The position numbers were made by a program, and so were the translations under genes. From NCBI GenBank assembly GCA_003439945.1, contig QVRM01002130.1, forward strand, positions 62,001 through 126,000: a stretch of 64,000 nucleotides of DNA. The letters are read 5' to 3'. Within the stretch, counting starts at the first letter, position 1; the number at the start of each line of letters is the position of its first letter. A model generated the notes under the pieces. It saw nothing but the letters and a program-made list of their open reading frames with translations. It was not told the origin of the DNA and did not search any database. This document shows, in pieces, positions 1-11,079 of this stretch. This DNA comes from Dermanyssus gallinae. Lineage: Eukaryota; Arthropoda; Arachnida; Mesostigmata; Dermanyssidae.

Positions 1-1190
1 TCTAAATCAAGGCTTCGTGTAAGATTAACATTAAATAGCGTTGTCTATTCGTCAGTAGGTGGCACTGAATCTGATCGTCACTTGACCTATCCGCAGCACA
101 CGTACCAATCAGTAGGGCTTGCCACAAAAGCTCGCGGTTACCCCCCATCGTCACACACGACGCATGGTAACCTTCATCCCCCATGTTTATCCCAATATCT
201 TGACGTGGCTCCGAATCGTCGTTTGCGGTGGCTAGGGCTAGTGTGTCTTGCTAGGAATCTTGTAGTCACGAATGTCATCCCGCCAAAGAGTCGAAACGCT
301 CTCTCTGTTCCTAGGTATATATGTATTGATCCTCTGGTTGAGCTTAAACGACATAATATCAAAACGGATCACGAGCGTATGTCACCGACGCTCACTTCTC
401 CCTGCCTCATTAGCACAACGGCAAATACTCGTCGTGCGCAACGGAGAAAAACCACGCGATCATAACAAACATATCGCTCTCATTGAAACGACGCCTAAAG
501 GAAGACCTCATAGAGGTCGTAAATCAACACAGATCCTATCTCTCTCTCTCCAATATATGCTTTTCCGTCTGCACTGGATGCGAATCTGTCAGCTTCCTTT
601 CCAAAGTATCTACACGCGGTCGGTCATCACCTTCGTCAAAGCCATCACTTGTGTCCGAATTACTACTGTGGCCATTGGTCTTTACGTTCCGCAGCTGTGG
701 TTTTCGTCCTCACACACGAGTTGCTAGATCAGACAGACAGCAACCGTTTTTTTTTTCGTAAATACGTTTTGTCCTCTGCTTTTCTCGCCACGTTTGTCTA
801 TTGGTTCGTTGTCGTGCACACAATGCACTCCGTGTGCCAAGCGCAATCTCTACGCAATCTTCATCTTCTTATTTTCCTCGAGTATTGTTCAGGGCGAGGG
901 GCAGACTTGACTACGGCCGGACATTGATGGACGAATGGGTAAGCAATTTGGTTATACGATTAGATGTGAATAGACCAAATAGACGATGGACACTCCACGT
1001 CCAGTGTAGCTAGAAAGAGCACTAAGCCCCCTATACAAGCCAGTAAATCGAGGTGTTGTTATTTGAAACCGACTGTAAGCCCGTTGTGTTTGCTGGCTGG
1101 CTAACTAACTAATTGAAGTTGGCATTACACGCCTGGCAGAGCTCGTAGTAATGCTGCTGCCGGCAGATGGCGTTCATGTTGCTATGGCTG
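1..1190. other. Downstream flank of NAA50, no recognised gene
   Basis: Overlapping short open frames on both strands (for example 82-465 and 272-727) have no family resemblance I can recognise, no clear splice sites and no low-complexity bias. The last 200 bases probably carry the NAA50 3' UTR. A 35-bp sequence at 114-148 recurs exactly in a NAA50 intron. Confidence 0.4.
114..148. repeat. 35-bp direct repeat, copy 1
   Basis: Begins AGGGCTTGCCACAAAAGCTC and ends in a run of six C followed by AT. It matches 1475-1509 base for base in the same orientation. The flanks differ, so it is a short dispersed repeat or the conserved core of a larger decayed element. Confidence 0.8.
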
Positions 1191-1381
1191 TCACTGATGG
1201 CTGCCGTTGGTGGCCTCGCTATCGATCGGGTTGAGCGTCTTTTGTAGGACATGAGCGTCGGCTGGTTTAATCCGCTTGTAGTAGTTTTGCATTGTCTCAA
1301 CCACCTTGAATCCAAATCGATCGTAGAATTTCAACGCGCACTCGTTCTTCACCTGTACGTGCCTGCATAAAATACAATTAC

Positions 1382-1418
<37 letters not shown>

Positions 1419-2297
1419 CAACCGAAGATTATACGAAACCTAATACTAATCATCATCATCATGATCATGGCTTCAGGGCTTGCCACAAAAGCTCGCGGTT
1501 ACCCCCCATGATCATACTGTGCCAGTAAAGCATCATCATCATTATTACTACTACTACTACATACTAAGAAGTAAAAATAAAATGTAATGTAATAGTCAAC
1601 ATGTAGAAAAAGTAGTGCGAGGCTACCGAGGATCATCGGTCGACAATACGGTAAAACGACACGTAAACAGAGGCACGTACAGATAGATCGAGTTGAAATT
1701 GCCGTCCTTCTTAGCGTATTCGAGCACGTGTTTGAGCAGTTCGGTGCCGATGCCGAGTCGTCGATAGGGAGCAAGACATCCGAGCGTCATGATGTACAAC
1801 CGCCGTTGGCCTTTTTCAGTCCGGTCCACGCGGCAGCAGACCGCGCCGACGACAATGTCATTGCAGTACGCTAGACGGGCCAAATCTCCCACCTACACGA
1901 GAGAAAAACCGAGTTATTCGGGTTGACTTTACGCTCTCTTGTTTGAGAGAGAGGGAGAGAGAGGGGGGGGGGGTACGTACATAAGGTAAGATTGAACACA
2001 GTCTAATTCAGGATTCAGAAAGTCTATGCTGGCAGTGTACACCGTAGGCAGTCATTTGTAGAGTTGTAGGCAAATTCGAATTCATGTCGACACACCCACG
2101 CGTGTCTCTGTGCGCACAGCAGGACTGAAAACCTTCTCGACCTGCGGGCACACATGAGCTGACGTCATTCGGTATTTACCTCGAGAACGTTCTGGTAGAA
2201 CTTGTCGTTATAGATAACGGGAAAAACGACGCTGTTGAGCAACTTGAGCTGCCGGTAGTTATGCGGTGTTACTGCGCCCAACTCGACTCGATGAAGT
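1191..2297 (-). CDS. NAA50: N-alpha-acetyltransferase 50 (NAA50/San), three exons, start exon not found
   Basis: Catalytic GNAT-fold acetyltransferase of the NatE/NatA complex. It acetylates protein N-termini, typically Met followed by a hydrophobic residue, and supports sister-chromatid cohesion. Exons on the minus strand are 2297-2180, 1892-1681 and 1362-1191. They read ELGAVTPHNYRQLKLLNSVV, FPVIYNDKFYQNVLE, then VGDLARLAYCNDIVVGAVCC, then RLYIMTLGCLAPYRRLGIGT (acetyl-CoA loop RRLGIGT), then IYLHVQVKNECALKFYDRFG and YYKRIKPADAHVLQKTLNP, ending in TGA at 1193-1191. The splice choice GT at 1680-1679 joined to AG before 1362 restores the family motif IYLHVQ and keeps frame, as does the join LE|VGD. 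The first codons (family pattern M-K-x-S-R-[IV]-E-L-G) lie in an upstream exon to the right of 2297 that I could not place. The C-terminal tail is short (PIDSEATNGSHQ). All key positions look intact, so this is very likely a working gene. Confidence 0.95.
1475..1509. repeat. 35-bp direct repeat, copy 2, in a NAA50 intron
   Basis: Exact second copy of 114-148, located in the intron between the last two NAA50 exons (1363-1680). The same intron holds a (TA)n array at 1384-1414 and short ATC/TAC triplet runs. Confidence 0.8.
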
Positions 2298-3771
2298 CTG
2301 TAAGATTAAGACGATAGACACTTGCTATATTATGAGTGTGTACTTGAGCGTTATCCATACAGTGCCGAAGTTAGCTTATATACAGGGTGTTTGGAAATTT
2401 TTTGATCACCGGATAGTAGGAATTGTAGAGCTCGTTAAAGCATATATTTTTTTCAATGGAACATGGTCTCTAAGAAGTCTTGTTTCGGAATGAAGGTTAA
2501 ATTACTACAATTTGTGACACTGGTGTTTTTGTCCGACATAGGAGCATAAAATAAACTGTTGCGAGACAACCAGTCCTCCTAGACAGAAACTAAGCACACC
2601 GATTTAGAGGTATTTGGCGTGAAAACTAATAAAGAACTTCATTTTTTGCGAATTCTCTTCTAAGCGACCATGTCGCATCTTCTGACCGGCCTTATATGTT
2701 CTTCGGAAAAAAGCTGAATTTTCTCAACATGAACACGACGGTGTGCTTAGTTTCTGTCTAGGAGAACTGGTTGTCTCGAAACAGTACATTTTATGCTCCT
2801 ATGTCGGACAAAAATGCCAGTGTCATTCGAACGAAGTGTAACTCTCATTCGAAACAACTCTTCTGAGAGAGCATGTTCCACCGGAAAAAATATTTGCTTT
2901 AACGAGCTCTACAATTCCTACAACAGATTATCAAAATTTTTACAAACACCCTATATATATATATATATATAGATGCATGTTTTGTCCAATTCCCCCTTTG
3001 GACAGCGGATGTTGTTAGTATTACCGCTGTCGTTCGGTCTTACAAGCGTTCTGGATTGTTGTGAGTTGCTTTTCAAGCGCACTCCACTCAGCGACCCTCA
3101 AGAGCACGGCCACTCAGCGACTTCGTGCTCAATTACGTCGTAAGAGGAGAAGATCAACTTTCTTTCTACTGCTGCTTGTATATGGCTTGTTGGGATCATC
3201 ATATAATGTTTGCCCTGATTAAGATATTCGATCATGTATCTCTATGCGTGCGTACGTCTATACGCGCGGGTATATATATAACAACAAACGTGATGATCAC
3301 GTTTATCGTGATACTCACGTCTTATCTTCCTCGGGCATCTTGAATGTACGGTGTGAAACGGGCCGACACACTCGAGATCTTTTCCGATCGGAAGTAGCGG
3401 TAGCACTTCGCTTGACCTGGGACCTTTCTTCTCACAGTTCAGGCTCAAAGTCGCTTCCTCGATTAAAAGACGGCTCGTTCTCGAATTCTTCTTAAAACAG
3501 CGGTGTTCCAACTACGAGTGAACGACGAATATACTTGAATTAGTTCGATTACAGCGTATTATAGTACACATTCTACATTAACATGTATACTATATAGTAC
3601 ACGTCTAACTATACATATAGACATACACAAATCCTCTATGGTTATCGAACGCTATAACACTCGATGCGCATTATTGGGCATTCATCAAACTTTTTTCCGT
3701 TGTCCGCTTTTATTCGTGATTTCTCCCTTTGCGCTGCAGCTATTGGCGTTATTACGGTTGTGGTTAGGGCT

Positions 3772-3827
<56 letters not shown>

Positions 3828-5060
3828 GATATTTTAATCTGTAAAAATTAAACCTTTAGAAATATATATACACATATATTTAATATATATTGGGTCTACA
3901 ACATTTTTTTTCGAATTTTATAATGATTCTTTACGGACAAAGCCGAAAAAAAACTTTTTTGTAGCCCCTATACTCAATTAATCAGTCAGCTAGCTAATAC
4001 GTCGTAAGAGTTATGAATATCCAATTGCTATTCTGGTAAGACTGCATTGTGCTCGTTGTTTCTTTGATCTAGACGGTGGTGTTAGTGTATCATCATTACC
4101 TGACGAGAAGCGAGACCACCAAGGTTCACCAACGTAGGCTAACGTAGGTAGGCTTTCTGTTACCGTCCGTTCCGGCACGATTCAGTAAGAGCGAGCCACG
4201 GGTCAGCACGGAGTTCTCTTCTCAAAAACACTCCCTCTCGATTCTTCTTCGTCGTCTCCTCACAAACGAGCTTCATTCAACCAAGGAAGCAGCAGCAAAA
4301 GTAGGAAACAAGCATTCGAACAAATTCACTTAACTCCCGCCACCGTCACCACAGACCCCTCGCTGAGCTTGGCAGGCTGAGATTGAAAATCAATCACCTC
4401 ACGGTATGATCTAACAGTACCGTACGACGAGCATCCCGAAGAACACCACCACCACCACTACTCTCCTACTAATAATAAAAATAATAGTCTGGACACTAGA
4501 GCAATAGAGCAAAGGAGAGTAGAATCGAGCTTCGTTCGATCAGGTAGCCGCAGCAGCAGCAGCAGGAATAGTCAGGTAGACCCTCGTTGCGCGCTGAGTT
4601 CGATGCATTCTACTACTACTACTACTACTATTACGACGATCAGGCGATCCGGGACAGGACCGATGATGGTTTGGGTGGCCGGCAGATCACCGCCCGCCCG
4701 CCCGCCGAACGAAAAATAACTACTAATAGAACAGCCGTCGGCCGAACTAACTACTCTGTTGCTTTCCTACGCCGAAACTACAACAGGAGCTACTTACTAT
4801 CTGCCTGCCACCAACACCAGCAATGTGCGATCGTTCTCTTTTCAAATGTACTCCCCCGGCCCCCGCACTACTCCCGATCCGACCATCCGACAGACAGACA
4901 GACGACGACGAGAGCAGCCGCCATAACCAATCACAACAACAACACAACAACAACAATAATAATAAAAACATCAAACCGAAACCACTCGTCGAACGCTCGT
5001 CTGCTAAGGCCGGCGCGCCGAAATACAAACGACAGCGCGGCAAATGGGTCCAATATGATA
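2298..5060. other. Gene-poor stretch with possible promoter/5' leader at 4.1-5.07 kb
   Basis: Apart from the MITE and a (TA)n array at 3775-3825, I see no recognisable gene to 4080. From about 4080 to 5070 the DNA is richer in GC and triplet runs: CAG near 4550, TAC at 4603-4630, CCCG near 4690, CAA/AAT near 4935-4970. This resembles promoter or 5' UTR DNA seen near arthropod developmental genes. It lies between two divergently oriented genes, NAA50 (minus) and the decarboxylase (plus), so it could serve either. The open frames here (4587-5063 plus, 4747-5043 minus) look like by-products of the triplets. Confidence 0.4.
2383..2953. mobile_element. Foldback MITE with ~215-bp terminal inverted repeats
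   Basis: The left arm (2383-2601) starts CAGGGTGTTTGGAAATTTTT. The right arm (2953-2739), read on the other strand, starts TAGGGTGTTTGTAAAAATTT. The arms stay alignable with point differences over about 215 bases and end at the same sequence, CTAAGCACACCG, leaving a 137-bp loop (2602-2738). TA dinucleotides flank both ends, as expected for Tc1/mariner-type targets. There is no transposase frame, so the element is non-autonomous. The arms could form a long hairpin RNA if transcribed. Confidence 0.85.
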
Positions 5061-5433
5061 TGATATGACGTATAAATTGTAGCTTCTCGTTTGTTTTACA
5101 ACTTCATATAGTCACAGGCTAGTGCGAAACATCGTATGTACAAGCTGCATTAAGATTTTGGACGTTATCCCCGTAGTATCTCGTGTTATTACAATTATTG
5201 ATATATGGATTGTGTACATGTTTACAAAGCTATGCTTTAATCAGATGCAAGTAAGGTTAGATCGTGCGTTCTCGCAGTGTTTTTGAATTGACTAAGCGAT
5301 ATAAGTGTCCTAATGACACTAGGCGATAATGACTGCGTGCAGGTAATAATAATACCTTTTTTTTAACACGGGTTAAGTATTAACATGTATTACAATTACT
5401 AATCTACTAATTATATAGCATTTAAAATGGTGC

Positions 5434-5950
5434 TTGTGTTTGCGTGACTGTCAGTTGCCACTCAACACCATCTTGGCCTTGCCTCTCTGTAGTTCCAACA
5501 ATAATAATAATAGTAATAATAATGAACAACTCAAGCAAACACGTATTACAAAACTACAGGCTAGACTGGACACGCCCGAACCTGGAGGATATGTGACGTT
5601 TTTATTTGATTTATCCGGTGTACACGTTCATAAGGAGACAATTGTTGCCTCTTGAATATAAGCAAATAAAACTTAAACTACAGGCTGAACAAACTGTCCT
5701 AGATATTCTAAGCCAACAAAAGTGATGTCACGTGGAGTATGCTGGAGACGCTGTGCTCCATACCAAGCAGGAATACGTTACTCAAAATGATTGCAAAACG
5801 CACGCAGATGATCGCCAGATCGACGAGATGAAGCAGTTTTAAAACCAATTCTGACATTAGCTACCTGGATAAGAAGGTGTACGACCCTTATGTTAAGTCC
5901 GTGAACTATTATGTTGATGAAACTTTACGTTCACATTGCATACATTCACG
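5434..5950 (+). pseudogene. Degenerate unidentified ORF
   Basis: An open frame from 5434 to 5655 passes through an AAT run and then reads LDTPEPGGYVTFLFDLSGVH. After its TGA, other frames continue with protein-like text (LPLEYKQIKLKLQAEQTVLD, then beyond an internal stop CHVEYAGDAVLHTKQEYV, then SYLDKKVYDPYVKSVNYYVD). The succession of coherent pieces broken by stops and frame changes suggests a decayed coding insert. I do not recognise the family; a retroelement or an old viral insert are both possible. Confidence 0.35.
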
Positions 5951-6341
5951 TCTGACAACTGTTACGACTAAGATCGCTTACAACACAGTTAATGTTTTTT
6001 ACAAGTGTAGTTGTATAATTTAAATGAATGCTAATCATAACAGGGACACTAGAATGGGTTTAATGCATTTTTGCTGGCTAGCTTCCCGTACCAATTGTCG
6101 GCAAAGGAATGCAAAAAACGGTAATATGTAAACTAAATCAGGCCAACTTATTGTGCTGACTAGTATAGTTTCGTAGTTTTGTAGGCGAAAAGGTTACGAC
6201 GAACGGGTTCCTAGTAGTTAGCGTCGTATTTAAAATAAATCTATACTTTTACAATTATAAGCGTACGTAGATATATAAATATATATGCACGATGAATGCT
6301 CCACCTTGTAATTAGTAGCCACCTGAAATTGTCACTTTCAG

Positions 6342-6591
6342 GGCACGAATCGCGAGAATGAGATGCTCCTGGAAAAAATTCATGAGCGAAAGAAGATCTT
6401 TATGTCGCCCTGCAAAGTGAACGACAGGTACACCTTTTTACAAATATATCAGTTAAGAACGAACATATATGTCCGTGTTTACAAGGAAGCAAACCTCCAA
6501 GGTTAGGTAACAACGTCTGTTCGTCGTAACATCTAACCTATGCGCCAATATAAATATTGTATGCGACATTTTTAATGTTTCGTTAATAGCA

Positions 6592-6636
<45 letters not shown>

Positions 6637-7629
6637 AGGGTCATTTTTAGTTTGTATGATTAAAAACAGTGCAAGACGTTTATCTCTACGTGTTGATAGA
6701 AGTTTGCTACCAACTAACGAATTTAGACAAATTAGTTCTGTAAGGTTAGCTAATGACTGTTCAGCAATTGACGTAAAATGCAAACTGGTTATATGTTCTA
6801 CGATGTCATAGCAAAATTAGGAAAACTTTAGATTGTTGGCTGTCTCGAAACATTTTGATGTAACATAAACACATTTACCCAGCCCGGGTGTTAATAAAAT
6901 AAATAATATTCTACGATGTGTGATTTTGTTTGTTACGTTAATGTACATTTTCAGATATATTTTGCGATTTGCTATCTGCGGCCGTTTGACGGAGACATCA
7001 GATATTCTATTTGCGTGGGGAGAGCTACTAGCAGGACTCGACGCGATGCTGGATGAAGCCGCAAAGACCTGGTACATACGTATAGGATCTTATAATAATA
7101 ATAAAAATTATTATTATTATTATTATTATTTTTTAATGTTACAGTTGTTAGGTCTAAACGTTTTATCGCAATTCTTCTAAAAAATTACTTTACTCCATGG
7201 CGTCTAAAATAGATACCGCGTTCCCTCTGCGAACGACCAAAGACAACGCTTGCTTCAAGAATTTATCGTCTATTTGGTCGCTCGTGATCTCCTGAATTCG
7301 CTTACTTAATTCATTGCTGTTCGGTCCTAGTGACTCCATGAAAATAGGCACCAAACTATATCTTGTCTTCAGTCCAGTATGTATGTATATATATATATAT
7401 ATATATATATAACATTTCGGCATCTCTTCTCACAATTAATACTTTTTTTTGGTTAGAGGGAAAAATGCTTTTACGCACACCCAAAGCGGGTAGTGTGGGA
7501 CTCGATGCCGATGTTGTTGGCATAATACCCACTAAATACCTCTCACCTAAATGGCCTCAGGAAGAGGCGAGGAGCTGGAACCATTCTTTAATACTACTTC
7601 AAACCCAATAATTACTGAAATCGCTTTTC

Positions 7630-7690
<61 letters not shown>

Positions 7691-8587
7691 GATGAGTAGT
7701 CATAATGCCTTTGAATATCTTTGGATTGTTCTTTAAGAGTGTGCGTACGGCATGCGGGGAATCGCTTTTCGGCGATTTGGCTAGTCCTCTAGTAGCATTA
7801 AATAAGCCTGATGAGGAGTTGCTTTCCCAAAAGACTGTGGGTCCCACTAAAGTCCCCTTTCACAGGCGTCTTTCGGTGACCGCGGGTGCTCATGCTGAGG
7901 TCTAGTTCGACTTGTCCTTGCCCTCCGCATTTCAAGTAGAAGTGTCGCGTTGGTCGGGCTGCGGTACAGTTCCTGGCCACAGTGAGCCCTTTGAGAATGT
8001 CCTTTGGCCCGATGAACTCATCTAGGTCTCGGATTATGACAGCCTCGGTTTGTGAGACCACTTGGACTATCGTGTCCAACGATGCTTTCTTTGTTGAGGG
8101 AATTTGCGTATCGTCGTAATCCCACGACAACTGCGAAGGTTTTCGACAACTTTGCGACAACCTCTTATTTCAGTCTTGGGTCTCTTCGGCTTTCCGGCCT
8201 TTGACTCTGATTTTTAGGGGTCATGCTTGGACATTGCATGAGCTCCAAGTCTTTCCCTATGAGAGTGCTCTTAGCGGTTGCTGGGATGTCCCTGCAGAGA
8301 GCTGCAAAGACTGGTCGCTGTTTCTCGTAGGACCCGAGTGGGAAACCCGTTTTTGTTTTATTCGACATGAGTGATTATCCCTGCGGAGTGCCCGTGTTGG
8401 AGGTGGAGTGTTTTCTCTTGGAATGAAGCTCCTCCATTGTCAGGATGTCCTGGTTCTGTAGATGAGGTAGCCTTACCGAATATGTTTATATACTAAGCAT
8501 CTCGTTGGGAGTATAGTCAAGTATAAAATATATATAATTTGTTTCATCAAGGTTAAGAAAGATCGCGCCCGAATCGAATCAGCGACA

Positions 8588-8630
<43 letters not shown>

Positions 8631-8987
8631 TATGTTTAACTGCACTTCTCCACTTGGTTTATTTATGAAGAATTTTCTGAATAATATAGAATGGAGTAAA
8701 TCTAGATTACGTGGCCAAAGTGGAATTTATTGGTCAATGACATTCATTAAATCACTGACAGTAACAAGCTAGCAGGTAATCAACGATCCGATGTGCGCAT
8801 ATGTGCGTGCTTGTGTTTATGATCTGTTGGATTTCTATATTCTGTGCTATTTCGACTATGTTCGTTTAGGGTGGACGAGGAGCAACAACTGGACGAAGGG
8901 GCCCTGGATGATGAAATATGGGCTGAAAAACACTGCCTTGTTAAGAGACTTCCGCTGCCCGGCGACAAGGTCAACGAGTTCAGGTAG
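6342..8987 (+). CDS. Group II PLP-dependent amino-acid decarboxylase (AADC/DDC/HDC/TDC family), C-terminal exons only
   Basis: Three plus-strand exons, 6342-6427, 6955-7071 and 8870-8987, join in frame through good AG and GT sites. The product reads GTNRENEMLLEKIHERKKIF, MSPCKVND, R|YILRFAICGRLTETSDILFA, WGELLAGLDAMLDEAAKTW, VDEEQQLDEGALDDEIWAEK, then a TAG stop. The first two exons match the C-terminal domain that follows FRLKG in aromatic-amino-acid, tyrosine and histidine decarboxylases, cytosolic enzymes that make biogenic amines. The third is a family-variable acidic tail; GTAGCC at 8984 could instead be a donor leading to more exons. The PLP-lysine motif (NPHKW) and the rest of the N-terminal 400 or so residues were not found between 2.3 and 6.3 kb, so the gene is either split by introns I missed or a 5'-truncated duplicate. 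The sequence alone cannot assign the substrate. Confidence 0.82.
7190..7386 (-). pseudogene. 3' end of a LINE ORF in the decarboxylase intron
   Basis: The minus strand reads LVPIFMESLGPNSNELSKRI, then DKFLKQALSLVVRRGNAVSI and a TAA stop at 7192-7190. This matches the tail of a widespread invertebrate non-LTR ORF with the pattern F-x-P-x-x-x-E-[ST]-L-G-P ... QR[LI]S-x-A-[IV]-QRGNA. The fragment is cut at its upstream side by a (TA)n array (7387-7411). It probably belongs to the same family as 52850-53712. Confidence 0.6.
7628..7691. repeat. (CT)n-(TA)n compound microsatellite
   Basis: A CT array of about 40 bases passes directly into a TA array of about 24 bases within the decarboxylase intron. 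Confidence 0.95.
7798..8368 (-). pseudogene. R1/jockey-like ORF1 (gag-like) remnant
   Basis: Minus frames 8160-7798 and 8368-8165 overlap with a frame change. They read RDIPATAKSTLIGKDLELMQ, then SQTEAVIIRDLDEFIGPKDI, then a basic stretch. The [VI]-x-[VI]-RDLDE-x-x-x-x-x-D[IV] pattern is typical of the ORF1 RNA-binding region of R1 and jockey-type elements. No CCHC knuckles are visible. It is an intronic fossil in opposite orientation to the decarboxylase. Confidence 0.5.
8535..8590 (-). mobile_element. Truncated tRNA-like repeat (family B) abutting a TA array
   Basis: The minus strand from 8590 reads GGTGTCGCTGATTCGATTCG, a Pol III B-box-like core in the same context as the longer copy at 32000. 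The part carrying the A box is replaced by the (TA)n array 8590-8627. Confidence 0.4.
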
Positions 8988-9184
8988 CCAAGCGCGTCCA
9001 CTTACTGCAGCAGGTTCATCAAGTTTCTATCAACGCCGGGTGCTTTTGACTTGGCCACACTCATACAGACCCCGATTACATATATGTTTTTTTTTTAATT
9101 AGTTGATGTAACTCTTTGTGTTCAAAGTATTGCAATAACTCCCATCCACAATCTGGCAAGAAACCTTCCGAGGAATAACTCGAG

Positions 9185-9366
9185 TTACTGTGTATTTGAA
9201 AGGTTGTGCGACGTTGCTGCATTTCTTTGGCATTGTCCTATCTTTCGTCGAGGAAGCATCAATTGTCTCAAGACCCTTAGACCTATTAAGCTCAATGTTT
9301 TAACTATCGATGACGCTGTGTTTACCAGTATTTCTACGCCTTTAAATGAATTTGTATTTGATTGTT
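9185..9366 (+). pseudogene. C-terminal scrap of a non-LTR retrotransposon ORF
   Basis: The frame reads SSYCVFERLCDVAAFLWHCP, then IFRRGSINCLKTLRP to a TAA near 9366. The pattern C-x(n)-[DE]-x-x-x-H-x-[LF]-[WL]-x-CP-x-[FY]-x-x-x-R is the zinc-knuckle-like tail found after the RT domain in jockey/R1-type elements. Only about 60 residues survive. Confidence 0.4.
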
Positions 9367-9506
9367 AATATAACTAAGATGTTACCATATAGGTTAGGGA
9401 ATATCCCATCATTACTATTAATGTGTTGTGGCAAAGGGAGAGTAGTGGGAGAGAGCGTTCTGTACGGCTCATTGCAGGCTGTATCATCTTACCGTGTTTA
9501 ATCGAT

Positions 9507-9508
<2 letters not shown>

Positions 9509-9571
<63 letters not shown>
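9509..9571. repeat. (TA)n microsatellite
   Basis: Uninterrupted TA array of about 62 bases. Confidence 0.98.
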
Positions 9572-9574
<3 letters not shown>

Positions 9575-9881
9575 GACAATATAAACATTTGATATTATAT
9601 GATATATGTTCAACGAGTAGCTGCCCGATATAGGTCGATGCCTACTAGACGATTTTGAACCCCCAAGCTGTCTGAGTTATTTAGTGTAAGTGCAATAAAC
9701 TTTCGTTCTGGTAAATTCGTTTATGTTTCGTTTTTCCTTGAAGCTCTGTTTTTGAAAGCTGCGATTTTAGTATCCCCTTTAGGCCATATAAGTTAAGTTG
9801 TGTTATGTTTTCACTGACCATAGCACGATTATGTGCATATAGGCACGTTTATATATGTATATATAAATGCATGCACATATA

Positions 9882-9919
<38 letters not shown>

Positions 9920-9984
9920 TATAGAAAATTCAGTTAAAATGTTCACATTCATGTGTCAAGCGATATGTATGCCGAACAATGTCG

Positions 9985-10480
9985 CAGTTAACAACTTTAG
10001 CATTTGCTAGTTCCGGCGAATGGATGTATCCGCCGCTCTTTGACAACAATCGACTCAACGCTGCTACTCAGCAACGTTTGAAAGAACAGGTAGTTCACGA
10101 GAGATGTTGCACCTCTTTGACGCGAGATGACTCTCGCTCTTTTTTAAAGAATGGAAAAGCTTGCACTCCTTGTATCAAAGAGATGTCCTTGTTATGGGAT
10201 GGAACTCAAAGTACGTCCATTTCGGCACTACAAGATCTTCATAAGGACGTCAAAATTTGAGCCCGACTTGGAAAAAATGCTCTAAGAATCAGGTTAGCGA
10301 TTATTGTTGCCGCCTTAGTTGTATCGGCAACGTGCACACGAAACTTCATTTGGCTGTCGAAAGTTATTCCTAAGTTCGTATATGATGTGACCTCAAGACT
10401 GGCTGTCTACTTAAGCAATACGTTGTGCTGTCTCGGGAATGCTCGTTAGATTAGCACACTTTGAAACGAAAATCTCCAGG
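9985..10480 (-). pseudogene. CR1/jockey-like reverse transcriptase fragment
   Basis: The minus strand between about 10395 and 10283 reads TNLGITFDSQMKFRVHVADT, then KAATIIANLILRAF. This corresponds to the post-catalytic RT block [DN]LG[VI]x[FL]Dxxxx-F-x-x-H, then kAnxxxxLILRxF. Further along the element, KDISLIQGVQ and FFKKERESS match the following D[IL]xx[IL]ExVQRxFTK block. Stops interrupt it. The plus-strand ORF 9979-10260 is its shadow. Confidence 0.6.
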
Positions 10481-10505
10481 CCATTCGTACTGCACCATAT
10501 TCATA

Positions 10506-10507
<2 letters not shown>

Positions 10508-10561
<54 letters not shown>
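10508..10561. repeat. (TA)n microsatellite
   Basis: Uninterrupted TA array of about 54 bases. Confidence 0.98.
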
Positions 10562-10565
<4 letters not shown>

Positions 10566-10734
10566 TATGTATATGAATAAGTAGACTTATTCTTCGCTTA
10601 ACATGTATTCCTAATAGCAAAATAATCCCTGTAAAGATGCTCGCGTGGTTGTCATATGGATTTTGAGCAAGCTGTCCTTAATGTAACTATTTACCTTCCG
10701 GTAGCCAAGATGAGAATCTTTGAAACGAAGCAGA

Positions 10735-10948
10735 ATTTCTTCCAAACACGCAGCTGTGTTTAGTATTTTCGGACAACTCGTGTTCTCGCAGTGGCACTAT
10801 TTGCCAGTGAGCCGCATCAGCATTAAATGTTCACTCTCACTCCTAAACAAGACAGTTCCGGCGCCCCATTCAATTGGAATAAAATTATTTATTTAACATG
10901 TTCGATCAGCCCCTAAAAGTAGTATACCATATACTGACACACCCTGTA
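10735..10948. mobile_element. Half of a MITE related to the 2.4-kb foldback element
   Basis: Read on the minus strand from 10946, the sequence starts CAGGGTGTGTCAGTATATGG. It shares spaced blocks with the arm at 2383: GTTAAA, GTCTTGTTT-x-GGA-x-TGA, CACTGG and TTGTCCGA. TA follows the end. The opposite arm is absent or unrecognisable. Confidence 0.4.
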
Positions 10949-11079
10949 TGAATATATATATATATATATTCATTTTACTTCTTTCAAGGTATTTTTTGTT
11001 TTGTGTGCTTACACAATTCCCTCGTTATCTGGACCAAAACGAGCGATGCCATTCAGCAGTGAAGGGTTAAATATACTGT

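Noticed and set aside
9979..10260. 93-codon plus ORF
   Set aside because: It is the shadow of a minus-strand reverse transcriptase fragment.
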